Source: Corythucha ciliata
Taxonomy: Eukaryota; Arthropoda; Insecta; Hemiptera; Tingidae
DNA length: 64,000 nucleotides
NCBI GenBank assembly: GCA_038030265.1
Contig: CM075939.1
Span: 44,373,253-44,437,252, forward strand
Direction of reading: 5' to 3'
Part shown: piece by piece, positions 1 through 10,529 of the stretch
How positions within the stretch are numbered: position 1 is the stretch's first letter
How the letters are laid out: the number at the start of each line of letters is the position of its first letter
Notes under the pieces: model-generated
Databases searched by the model: none
Told to the model about the DNA's origin: nothing
What the model saw: the letters and a program-made list of their open reading frames with translations, nothing else
Translations under genes and position numbers: made by a program

Positions 1-418
1 GTGTATAAGGATGTCTCATGAGTTTTCCACCTAAATTTCATGGTGCAAACATCTTAGAGAGGTAATCTACCCTGCAAAAAAGTAAGGTGTGTTTGATTTT
101 CTTCGAAAACAGGACGAACGTATTCATCGGTCTAATAGGTACCAAAAAGGTGCAGCTCTTTACATTAATGATACATTTCTCAACATGAAAAGACTTCTGC
201 ACGATCTCATACATGAAGATTCACTTTATGAAAAGGTGAGGCGACGAAATTGGCATTGCTGGGGAGGGGGTAGCATTTGTATGAGAGAATCGACAGATAA
301 GATTGCCAACCACTGCTTGTCCTCAGGAAATCGTCGTGATGTTCTCTCTATCTTTATTAAAAAATCAACTTTTCTGAAATCCTGGGGGGGGGGGGTAGTT
401 ACCCCCATAACCCCCCCT

Positions 419-433
419 GTGGATCCGCCCCTG
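419..433. repeat. hAT-like terminal repeat, one end only
   Basis: Positions 419-433 read TGGATCCGCCCCTG, the reverse complement of CAGGGGCGGATCCA, a start seen in many hAT-like MITEs. It follows a G/C-rich homopolymer stretch. The other end is not in the window, so this is only a possible element end. The rest of 1-1000 holds no recognisable gene; the open frame at 89-502 has no family resemblance I can see. Confidence 0.25.
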
Positions 434-1073
434 GTTGTAGTACTAAGTATTTGCGACCAAAATTACCCTATGAACATAGGATCGCAAATGCTTTCCTTCT
501 GAGATATGCGTACAATTGTGTTTTTTCATCGACTGCCTACTTTTTCTCCAAAAACTCGATTTTACGGCCCAACCGCTAAGCTTAGAAAAAAACTGTTGAC
601 GGTTTTGAAAAGTCCACAAAATTTCACTTCAGAAAACAGTATTTTGAACCGCTGTAAACGAACTCAGTATTTTTTATGATTTTCCACAAATGGCGAAAGT
701 GACTTCTTTTAAATTTCTCCTATAATTCAGCGACGATTTCTGCCGAACTTATAATGCTTCCGATATAGTCCCAATATCAGAAAAACATGCCCGTTCTGTG
801 GGCTTTTTCCAATGACCTCCTCAAAATTGATGGTGGTCCATTTTTGAGAGAGATATCACAGATAATATCCGAAAAAACAAGGTATAAACGTGCAAAATCA
901 GTAAGTTTGTCCCAGTAAAAATAAGCGTATTTGTGTGCCTTGAACGTGTTATTGTGCATCGTGAAAGGCAATTATTGCTTGGAATTCAGTCCAGAAATAT
1001 CACTTTAACGCAATAAATGACAAATCCCACGCCCCACCATTTTTAAGCCCCCGGTGGGAGAGGGGGATGATTC

Positions 1074-1670
1074 GGCGTGTTCACATTTCATGTTACCACT
1101 GACGTTTCTCACAAAAACCTCACGAGAATGCACAAAAACCGTGTTTTTACGAAACATCCATTGTCTACGGTATTCGTGAAGGGTGCAGGGAGATCGGCGG
1201 TAAGTGAGAACAGTATATCTTATCATGGAGAAGGCAAGAGGCATTCGATTTGACCCCTTCCCCCACCAGTGATTCATTAAATTGTCGCCATTCAGGGGGG
1301 GGGGGTATAATTGAATGCTGTTTGCCTACGATATCTTCTCCTTCCTAAAATATTCTGTCCTGTTCTGTTTCTAAAACAGTATTTTGACAGAAAAATGTAG
1401 GCAATTGCCTATGTGCCAGGTGCCAACAATATTCGTGAAGGGTGCTCAGAGATCGGCAGAAATGGATGGGGGGAGGGGTCAAATTGAATGTCTCTTGCCT
1501 GCGGTATCTTCTCCACGGTAAGATATCCTGTTCTCACTTACTGCCGATCTCTCCGCACCCTTCACGAATACCGTAGACAATGGTCCATGTTTCGTAAAAA
1601 CACGGTTTTTGTGCATTCTCGTGACGTTTTTGTGAGAAACGTCAGTGGTAACGTGAAATGTGAACACGCC
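1074..1670. repeat. Foldback element (long inverted repeat)
   Basis: Arm 1074-1263 (GGCGTGTTCACATTTC...) recurs inverted at 1472-1670 (...GAAATGTGAACACGCC). The arms are close to 195 bp and nearly identical. The roughly 200-bp spacer contains further partial copies of arm sequence (1321-1366 and 1427-1462). No coding capacity is seen; the open frames here are the arms read on opposite strands. Confidence 0.75.
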
Positions 1671-1675
1671 AAAAG

Positions 1676-2930
1676 GAAACTTAGAAGACGGGGAAGTTTT
1701 TGTGATACACCGAAAAAAACCGTTGAGAAAGCTGTTTGGGTACAGCGACTTTTCGTAAAACGGACAAATTTTAGAGGACACGTAAATTTATGGAAAAAAT
1801 GCCAGATTTCTGGGTGTTGACGATTATTTCAAGCAATAAAATGGCCTCTATCCTAAAGGAAATGTTCCGTAGTTTCTGAAAATGGCATCACTTTTTGGAT
1901 TTCGTGCGATATAAGCCGACAAATTGCGGATTTTTTGAAGCAAGCATTGGTTACTTTTTTAAACACAAAAAAAATCATAACTCCGGAACGGATCGACGTA
2001 GGACACTTCCGAAGGTACCATTTTACTCCACTTTTAACGTAGTTTTACCCAAAAAGTTTTGTCCCACTTATACGGATCCACACTGTATATAAATTTCTTT
2101 ATATAGTATTATTGTTGCATTTCATTTAAAAAATGCACTATTGGTCTCGCCCTGATGGTCGCACATATGGGTAGTGATACATTTTTTTTCATGTTTTAGA
2201 ACCCCTAGAACACGAATCCGAGGTCGGTTCAATTTGTTTTAAATATATTGTCCTTTTTTGTTGGCACGATAACGGTCGCAATTTTCTACTTAGGGCAACC
2301 AAATTTGGTCTAAAAATCAATAGCGTGAATATCTCGGACGAGTTCGTGATCCAGGCGGATCGGTCCACGGGAAGGATGTGAAAGAGGGGTTTGAATTAGT
2401 TGGAAATTCGCTACCGCACGGCTGTTGCTGCAATTGGCCCCAAAATTGACTCGAGTAATGAGAAATAAACGCGCTTTCGTATGAGACCCTAGTGAAACAA
2501 GTCCGTTGAGATGACAGGGCAGTTCTCGGCGGAGGGGAGCTATTAAATTAACGCTATGCCTCACTGGACCACCCAAGTACCGAAAAATTCCATTGACATT
2601 GTATTTTGAGCAGTCTCTTTCTTTTGATTTGCCTACAGTCTAATGAGTCTTAAGTAAAGAAATTCTGAGGTGGGCCAAAAAGGGAGAAAAAAAAAAAGAA
2701 AAAAAAGTTTTTTTATTCTACATGATACTAAAACCGAATTTTACGGCCGCGAATGAGTCCCAAAAGTGTCTCTTTTCGTGTCTAGGAGCTAAAATATTTT
2801 ACGGCCGCAAATTTCACGGTTTTTAGAGTCTAGGCTCTAAAGTAATTTTCACGGACTGTGCGGGGGGGGGGGGGTTAATACTCTAAAACACCTAAAAATT
2901 GATTATTACGTTTATTGTTGTAGAATAAAA
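1676..2930. other. No gene seen
   Basis: AT-rich sequence without recognisable coding content. 2230-2580 vaguely resembles the repeated block at 3985-4556 (shared wording TTGGCACGATAAC). 2680-2720 is A/T homopolymer, and 2862-2873 is a G run. Confidence 0.4.
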
Positions 2931-3068
2931 AATAGTATATACACCACGAAGCTAAAAGTGCCTTTTCAAGCCTCGAGGAGTGGCAAGCCTCGGTTTCACC
3001 TCGGCTGGCCATCTCTCCTCTCGTCTTGAAAAGGACCACTTTAGCTCCTAGGTATATAATATACTATT
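2931..3068. mobile_element. Palindromic MITE, copy 1
   Basis: The element is bounded by AATAGTATAT (2931-2940) and its exact reverse complement ATATACTATT (3059-3068). Inside, the arms AAGCTAAAAGTG and CACTTTAGCT pair, as do TTTTCAAG and CTTGAAAA, around a GC-rich centre with CCTCGAGG-like and GCCTCGG words. Same ends and layout as the element at 3426-3559. No ORF. Confidence 0.65.
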
Positions 3069-3425
3069 TTTTCTTCATGAAGCGAAAACATGTTTTTATC
3101 GCTCGAAAACGAGCAATAAAACGGTCGTTTCTACGGCTAGCCCGAGAAAGTAGTTTTGGAAAGAGTCCGTCAGGAGCGTTCCGAGCAGTGATTCTCCGAA
3201 CTGCACTTTCATACTGACAAAAAGGTAAAAAACAAAATCATCCAAAGGAGTTTTTAAACATCTGTGAAAATCGGGAGACAACTGCCGAGAGGGTCCTGAG
3301 CTACGTCATAACCCAACCTTCTACATTCAGACCCCAAAAGACCATTAATTAGTCTCTAATTTTGATAATAAAATGATTCGTTTTTTTCTACACCTTAGTT
3401 TTCACTTCATTCAAAAAAAAAAAAA

Positions 3426-3559
3426 AATAGTATATTGACCTCGCCGCGAAAGTGCTTTGCCAGTCCTCGAGGCGTCCGGCCTCGCCTTCGCCTCGGCCGT
3501 ACAACTCCTCTCGGCCCGGCAAAGACACACTTTCGCGGCTAGGTGCATAATATACTATT
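3426..3559. mobile_element. Palindromic MITE, copy 2
   Basis: The same terminal AATAGTATAT/ATATACTATT pair bounds 134 bp. Its stem is different: GCCGCGAAAGTG pairs with CACTTTCGCGGC and TTTGCC with GGCAAA. The loop keeps the CCTCGAGGC-GCCTCG wording of copy 1. It lies directly against the long-TIR element that begins at 3561. Confidence 0.65.
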
Positions 3560-3560
3560 G

Positions 3561-3956
3561 TTCCGACATCAGCCTGTCGGGAAAAGTGCATTTCATTCAT
3601 GCGACAATCGAGTCAAACCTCATAAGTTAGAACGATATCAATCAATTATGAATGACATTTAGGCCGTGGTATAGAAAGTCAAAATCATAAAATCGTGTTT
3701 CTTTTTACCGCAGGCCCTTTTTTTGGCACCAACTGAGGGGGAACAAAATGACGAAAATGAAAAATGAAACAGAGACGGTTTGGTTGCCTATACGATATAG
3801 GAAGGTGGACTCTGGTTAGAGGAGTTATTTGCAATTAAAATCTTTATCCGGGCCTAAATTTCATTCATAATTGATTGATATCGTTCTAACTTATGAGGTT
3901 TGACTCGATTGTCGCATGAATGAAATGCACTTTTCCCGACAAGCTGCTGTCGGAAC
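3561..3956. mobile_element. MITE with TIRs of about 105 bp
   Basis: 3561-3665 (TTCCGACATCAGCCTGTCGG...) recurs inverted at 3850-3956 (...GCTGCTGTCGGAAC). The outermost 20 bases are themselves a small hairpin (CCGACA/TGTCGG). The middle is about 185 bp of noncoding DNA. A related single end occurs at 4886-4925 (GAATGAAATGCACTCTTTCC), so the family has further copies. Confidence 0.65.
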
Positions 3957-3984
3957 AGAACTTTTTTATTTATAAGCTTATGGC

Positions 3985-4556
3985 CGTTTTCTTGTTAGCA
4001 CGATAACTCTCGAAGAAATTAATTTAGCGGACACAAAAATCAGTAGTCATAAGACCCCAGTCGGTATTGCATTTGGGCCAAATCGGTCAAGGTGGAGGGG
4101 GGAAAATAAGGGTTGAAATGGTAAAAAATCACTGCAAATCACCTGTTGATTCTAGCAGCATCATATTCGGTACGTATACTTCATGTTAAAGTATAGCCTT
4201 TGATTCCCATTTTAATTTTTTGAAAAAGTCAAGGGGGAGGGGGTGGTGCCCCGGGTGGAAGTAAGTGTGTGGTCTTTTTAGCACGATAACTCTCGAAGAA
4301 ATCAATATAGCGGAACGCGCTTTGGCACAAAAATCAGTAGTCGTAAGACCCCGGTCGGTATTGCATTTGGGCCAAATCGGTCGATTTGGGGGGGGGGGAT
4401 AGGGGTTGAAATTGTCAAAAAATCACTACAATTCACCAGTTGATTCTGGATGCATCGTATTCAGTAAGAATACTCCATGTTAGAGTGGCCTTTGATTCCC
4501 AATTTAATTTTTCGAAAAAGTCAAGGTGGTGGGGGTGGTCCTTCCTGTGTGGAAGT
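3985..4556. repeat. Two tandem copies of a ~285-bp block
   Basis: The block starting TTAGCACGATAACTCTCGAAG near 3995 recurs from about 4279. Both copies contain TCGGTATTGCATTTGGGCC and end in a G-rich run after AAAAAGTCAAGG. A third, more diverged version may follow at 4590-4800. Noncoding. Confidence 0.65.
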
Positions 4557-4925
4557 GTAAAAATAGCGTTGAACTTCACTAGTTCATCTTAGCTCTCTAA
4601 AATTCGACTCAATAATTTAATGCAACCTAAGCCCTGGGTTTCATTGAGATTTATCGATGGGGGGGGGGGGTGAAATTTCAAAAAAATCGCTTAAATTCAC
4701 ACGTTTAGGTATTATAAAATACGGCACAAAAATTTAATATAGCAAAGCCCTTGGAAAACTACCGACACTTTTCGACATTTTTGAAGAGAGGGGGGGTGAA
4801 AATAGAGGAAGAAGTTCGGCTTATTGAAACAAATTATGGTATCAAAATTATTACTTCTGGGACGGCTTAGGGTATCCGTATACGGAATGAAATGCACTCT
4901 TTCCGACCGCCAGCTGCCGGAGCGA

Positions 4926-5748
4926 TTTTTTTTTTTTTTTTTTCTTTTACTTATAGCCATGAATTTGCCATTTATCTCAATATTAGCCACAAAGTTGTCG
5001 TCAGAAGGCGGAATTAGAAATTCCAACACACTTTTTCCGCGATTATTTTCCTTAATTTTAGCCGCGAATTCGCGTTTTTTTTTCAATTTTAGCTGCTTTG
5101 TAGCGTTTCTAACCTGTGAATTCGCGAATTACCTTAATTTTAGCCACGAATTGGGTTCCGGGAATAACACTTTTTCCCAATTTGAGCTGAAAACGAGAGT
5201 TTTTACTTATTTATGACAGCCTAATAATTATAGTGAATTTTTCAATATTAGCTGCGTTTTTTTTTTTTTTTTTTACACTTCAGTCCCACGTTCGCATTTT
5301 TCCTTCAATTTTTGCTTTGGATTAGCGTTTATTGTTTAGTTTTAGCCTTGAACAGAAGCTACGCATTTGCGTTTTGTCAATTTTTGAAGATTTAGTAACT
5401 TTAACCAATTTTGGCCACGGGTTAGAACTTTTAATCAATTTTAGCAGTGCAGTAGGGATTCTTTCGTTTGTATTGGCGATTTTCCTCCATTTTTGGCACG
5501 ATTTGGCGTTTTCCTCAATTTCAGCTGCAGATTAGAATTTTTTCATTTTTTGCAGCGAATTAGCACTTTTTTCTTAGTTTGAGTTGAAAATTAGTGTTTT
5601 TCTATATGTTGGCCGCGCTAATTAATATTTTTGTCAATTTTAGCCGCGTTTTTTTTTTTTTAGGTTTTAGCCCCGTGTGAGCAATTTTTTCTACGGATGT
5701 GAATTGACCATTTTGGTCCAGTTTAAACTCGAATTAGCGTTGTTTTTA
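4926..5748 (+). repeat. hAT-interior-like minisatellite fragment
   Basis: This stretch is collinear with the inside of the hAT-like copies (compare 11000-11790 on the plus strand and 30490-29300 on the minus strand) but has no terminal repeats. It consists of the degenerate ~30-bp TTAGCG...TTTTAGCCGCGAA units. It ends abruptly at 5748, where a LINE fragment begins. Confidence 0.5.
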
Positions 5749-6175
5749 TACCGAGGCGAACGTCTGGTGGGTGTCGAGTGGGCTCGCTACTTGGGGGTAG
5801 AAATCAACTCGACCAGAAGCGCTGGTCCGCAAATCGTCGTGATAGTCGGGAAGTTGGAGAGGGCCGGTATGGCCTCTAATAGATCTGTGGCGGGAAATGA
5901 GTGGGGCGCGAGCTACCAGTGTCGCGTCAATTATTACAGGGCAGTGGTCATCCCGCCTACGCTCCTCTCCTGTATGGTGCGACATGGTGGTGGCATCGTC
6001 CCACCAAGGCACAAAGGCGGAAGGTCTGCAGCCTGCAGCGGCAGGCGCTTATCCGGGTGGCCAGGAGCGTACCGCACTGTTAGTTCCGACGCTCTGCCGG
6101 TTTTGGCCGGCGCCCCCCCCCCTCCACGGCCGACCCCATGCTTGATGCCTGGGTGCACCGGCGCCGCCTGACTCA
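5748..6175 (+). pseudogene. Fossil non-LTR (R1/I-like) RT C-terminal fragment
   Basis: The plus-strand translation from 5748 gives ERLVGVEWARYLGVEINS, then in alternating frames RRQALIRVA and AYRTVSSDALPVLAGAPP. This wording is typical of the region just after the RT domain in R1/jockey-type non-LTR elements (LGV, then AYRTVS.AL.VLAG.PP). Reading frames change at least once, there is no YxDD box and no endonuclease, and the C-rich run near 6110 is probably a slippage site. It is a short dead fragment, GC-rich against its AT-rich surroundings. Confidence 0.6.
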
Positions 6176-6179
6176 GGGT

Positions 6180-6721
6180 GATCTGGGGTCCATTTCTAGC
6201 TCACTGACTCATGCCCCCCAGGGCTGTCACCGATAATTTCAACTAAGGCCACGAGATTTTATACGCCCGAAAAACGCCACTAAATCATCATATAGGCCGA
6301 ATGCCCGTTTCAAATTACAGATGGTGGACCGTTGAGTTTCATGAATCTGTCACTTCGTGTACCTGAAAGCTGCACCTGTAAGGAAATTTGAATTAAATTT
6401 ATTACTGAGGAGAGCATTGTCTAATCGGAAATATTTTACTGGAACCTTCTGAAATAAATAAAAACCTAACTTTTTGTTCATTTTCGCTGACTAGTTCATT
6501 CTAGATTTTGGGTGATCCAATATAAAATGTCCTTCCAAGATAAAACGCGATTCCGTGAATTTGAGACACCAACTTAACTTTTTGTATAAAATTTAGGAAA
6601 ATAAAACGTCTCTAAGGGTGGGTTTATCAATCACTGGATATCTCATGGAATAACAATTCGTCGAATATAACTTTGCATTACTGTTTACAAAATGGCCCAT
6701 AGCAACCAGACTTATCCCAGC
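6180..6721. other. No gene seen
   Basis: Unannotated AT-rich DNA between the LINE fragment and the segmental duplication. No coding or structural signal recognised. Confidence 0.35.
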
Positions 6722-7482
6722 TTTATCTGAAGAATATGATGTGCATTGATAAACGCTCCCCCAATACAGAATTGCCTGCCGAGTAGGTCTATTGGTGCTC
6801 TGTTTGAATGAGTTGCGAATTAGCACCTTTTCTACATGATAATCCGCGATATAGCGCGTTTCCCAATTTCAACCGCGAATAAGCGATTTTATTGGAATTT
6901 CTACTGCGAATCAGCAATTTTCCTCAATTCTAGCCGACAAATTAGCAATTTTTCTCGCTTTTAGCAGCAAATTAGTCAATTTCCTAATGTAATTGGTAAT
7001 AAGCGACTTTTCTCAATATCAGCCGCGAATCACCTATTGTTTTGCCTAATTTTAGCAAAAAAGAAGCGTTTTTATCCGGTGAATTAGCGATTTTTCCTGA
7101 TTTTAAACGTGAATTAGCCACTTTTATCAATTCTATTCATGAATTAGCGATTTTCCTGAATTTAAGTCATCCACGAACTTGGCTTAAGAACAGCTCATTA
7201 GCGTTTTATTCTAAATTTTAACCGTTAAGCGGCCTTTATGCTCCGCAAGTCAGTGTTTTTCCTCGTTTTCTCAATGTCGGTCTGGAAAGTTGCGTTGAAA
7301 AACGGCGAATGAACTGTAAACGGAAAAAACTTACATTTTGCTGAAATTAAGGCCTTAAAGCTATCAATTTCACTGATATTCAGTCAGGAAACTTCATATT
7401 TCGTGGATATTCAGCTACAAAATGTTGCAATTTTACGTATACTCACCAGACATTGGTAGCGCTTCGTGGCCCCGGCTGTAGA
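6722..7482 (+). repeat. Left half of duplicated locus (filled site)
   Basis: Almost identical to 14949-15708 (same order, same wording, few differences). It includes minisatellite units and then a non-repetitive stretch ending CCCCGGCTGTAGA. Its continuation in the other copy lies here only after the hAT-like element, at 12319. Confidence 0.85.
7475..7482. repeat. 8-bp target-site duplication, left (GCTGTAGA)
   Basis: GCTGTAGA immediately precedes CAGGGGTGGGC and recurs at 12311-12318 immediately after GCCCACCCCTG. The uninterrupted paralogue at about 15702-15709 has it once. Eight bases is the duplication size of hAT transposases. Confidence 0.9.
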
Positions 7483-8325
7483 CAGGGGTGGGCAAAATAC
7501 TTTGAAAATGTATTTTAAATACAAAGCCCAAAATACTTTCAAAAATGTATTTCAAATACTGAAATACAAATACTTTTTGAATTGTATTTTGAATAAAATA
7601 CAAATACAATTTAAAATACTTTTCAAAAATTCGATTTCGACGGCAGATAGTGCGAAAAACACGAAAAATAAATAATTCAAAAATATCAGGTCCTTCAATA
7701 GACAAGTTGACAAAATGTAGCAGCGCGAAATGGCGCTGCGCCGCGATGCGCAAAGAAAAGTAGGCAAGTTGTCACGAAGTAATTTACTTCTGATGACAAG
7801 GTATAGGTTTTAATTAAAATAGTATCATTAGGAAAGAATGTGACAGGTTTGTGACGCTTATTATATTGAACTTGTTAGTACCGAACCGGCGAGCACTGGT
7901 GGATCGTGAGCTGAAAAGGAGGTGAGGTCACTCCCTAGGCCTTTTCCTAACTTTAGCCACGGCCTTTTCCATATATTGTAGGCAAATTACCGCTATTTCC
8001 ACAGTCTATCCGCTAAACAGCGCTTATGCCAAGTTTAAACTGCGAATTTCTCCATTTTAGCCGCGAATGAGTGCTTTTAGTCAACTTTAACAGCAAATTA
8101 GCGCTTTTCGCCGCAAATTAGCAACTGATTAGCGGGGTAATCCCCCCCCCACAATAAATACATAAATATGCGCTTTTCCCCAAATTTAGCAGCAAAGTAG
8201 ATTTGGTATCCTGTGAATCAGCGATGTTTCTTCAACTTTCCTCGAGTTGGCGTTTTCCACAATTTTAGCTGCAAATTAGCGATTTTTTCTAGCGGTTTAC
8301 TTAGTATGAGCTGAAAATTACTCAA

Positions 8326-10529
8326 CGTTTGAAGTGCTTCTCTGGAAAGGTCCGAGCTGTTTAATTGGTGTATGAGTTTTGATTTTAATAAAACTAAATG
8401 AATTTCGCTCGGTAGTAAGCCATGTCCGAAAGAGAATACGCTCCTTTGAGCATTGCCTGCGTCCGGGCGTTGATAGACAAGCAGTACGACAAGAGAAAGG
8501 CGGCGACTCTTGAGATTGAAAAAATGGTGAAAGAGTTTGTGGCCGTGAACAACACGGTTCAAATAAGGAAGCTCTTGAAAGTCTTGGGTACTGAATTCAC
8601 CATGTCGCAGAATCAGAACTACAAAAGAGGCGGACTCATGGGCTTGGCTGGCGTGGCGCTTGCTCTTGGCAAAGACTCAGCGGAATATACCGAAGCTCTT
8701 ATTCGACCCATTCTCGCCAATTTCACGGACAGCGAGGGTCGAATGCGTTATTTCGCTTGCGAGGCTCTTTTCAATGTGGTCAAAGTCGCTCGGGGAGCCG
8801 TCCTACCCTACTTCGCCGATATTTTTACAGGGTTGAGTCGCCTGGCTGCCGACAATGATCCAATGGTCAAGAACGCTTCCGAACATCTCGATAGATTGAT
8901 GAAAGACATCGTCACCGAAAACGCCACGTTTGATCTAGTCGCTGCCTTTGCTGAGGGAAAGGCTTTATTCTAAAAATACTTTCGCTCGTCAGTACATCAT
9001 ATCGTGGGTTTCTGTATTGTACGCTGTTCCAGACATACAGCTCATCCTCTTTTTGCCTGAAATTCTCGATGGATGGTTTGGTAGCATGGTTTGTCATGCT
9101 ACCTGACGCCAATGTCAAACTTATGTGTGAAAATGTTTTGTCGGAGTTTCTTAGAAGCATTAACAAAGATCCTTCTCAAGTTGATTTTTCTAAAATGATC
9201 AATATTTTAATTAGTCATTCGCAAAACTTTGATGAAACGTTACAGCTGACGGCTTTGACTTGGATCAATGATTTCTTACGTCTATCAGGAGAAAACATGC
9301 TACCTCACACATATGGCGTATTATCGGCAATTCTACCATGTTTAGCATATGAGAGTGACAGTAAAAGGAGTATTAAAGAATTAGCGAAGAGTGTAAATTC
9401 TAGTCTCATGGATCTAATTGTGCCTAGCCTGGATGACGCCAGTCAAGAAAAAAACTCTTTGGACCTTCCATCTGTAGTTAGTGTACTGGAAAAACAGTTG
9501 AGTCATTTCTCAGTGAACACCAGAGTTGCTAGCCTAAAATGGATTCATCATTTGCATTCACGAGTCCCCCAAAGCATGCTAGCGCAAGTGGACGCTCTGT
9601 TTCCGTCCCTTCTAAACTCACTATCAGACAATGCTGACGAAGTTGTTCAACAGGCCTTAACTGTTCTGGCTCAGATAATATGACGCCCCAGCTCTGCCAT
9701 CGTCCACTCAAAAAATGTCTCCTTATTTCGATAAATTCCTCGTTAGTTTAGTAAAATTATTTAGGGAGGATCGACAACTTCTTGAAGAGCGAGGCTCCTT
9801 CATTATTCGACAGTTGTGCACGCTATTGAGCGCGGAGGATGTGTATAAAAATGCTGCTGAAATCATCAGCTCCGAAAAGGATTTGAAATTCGCACGAGTT
9901 ATGATCGACACGCTCAACACTATTCTTTTCACATCCTCCGAACTGTACCACTTGCGCACAAAATTGAAAAATGAATCCAGTTCCGATCTATTTGAAAGCC
10001 TGAACCCTTCCTGGTGTCACAACTCCGTGGCGACAATTTCATTATGCCTTTTAACTCACAATTACCAACACGTTTGCGATCTCATTATGATACTAGCTGG
10101 TTATGAAGTTACCGTCGAATTCCTCGCCGAAATCGACAGATTGATCCAGTTGATCGAATCACCCATATTTATGTATTTACGCCTTGAGTTAATACAATTT
10201 CCTCAAAACTACTACCTCATTCGGTCAATGTACAGCCTTCTCATGCTGATTCCGCAATCTGAGACGTTTCATCTCCTTCGCCAAAGGCTCGAATGCATTC
10301 CTAAAGTTCAAGACCTTGCCAATGATAATAAGGTAACGCCGAATGGAAACAAGTACGCCAGTATTGAATTTGACAATCTGAGGAAGCATTTCATTTCGAT
10401 TCAAGAACTTCATAAAACGTCAATATAACAGTAATTAATTTCAAATTAAATTTGTACATTCCAGTTGTTAATTATTTCACGACAATCAATGGTTAAAAAA
10501 ATGAAATCTCACCGTGAAAAAAAAAAAAA
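8326..10529 (+). other. VAC14 retrocopy insertion with poly(A) tail
   Basis: In copy B of the hAT-like element (minus strand near 31040) the text runs GAAAATTACTCAA directly into TATTAGCCGTAAAATT. In copy A the same two phrases are separated by 2204 bp, beginning at 8326 and ending in 13 adenines (10517-10529) just before TATTAGCC. The insert therefore comprises about 96 bp of 5' UTR, the VAC14 reading frame, about 90 bp of 3' UTR (ATTAAA near 10444) and a poly(A). That is the signature of L1-like reverse transcription of a spliced mRNA. No clear target duplication is seen. Confidence 0.88.
8422..10428 (+). pseudogene. VAC14: VAC14 homologue, intronless, three frameshifts
   Basis: VAC14 is the HEAT-repeat scaffold that holds the PIKfyve kinase and FIG4 phosphatase together on endolysosomal membranes for PI(3,5)P2 synthesis and turnover. 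Frame 1 from ATG 8422 gives the N-terminal HEAT region (LEIEKMVKEFVAVNNTVQI; YFACEALFNVVKVARGAVLP; DRLMKDIVTE). At about 8940 the homology moves to frame 2 ([18 protein letters not shown]), and at about 9100 to frame 3 (LMCENVLSEFL; LPCLAYES). After ILAQII-like text at 9681 it returns to frame 1 (FIIRQLCTLLSAEDV; SWCHNSVATISLC; FLAEIDRLIQLIESPIF), ending at 10428. The family's C-terminal domain is complete; the usual acidic linker is short. All three changes are +1. There are no introns, whereas VAC14 genes of animals usually have many. Either a processed pseudogene or, less likely, a retrogene broken by assembly indels. Confidence 0.9.

Noticed and set aside
89..502. 137-codon open frame at the left edge
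   Set aside because: Runs through G/C homopolymers into a hAT-like terminal sequence; no protein family resemblance.
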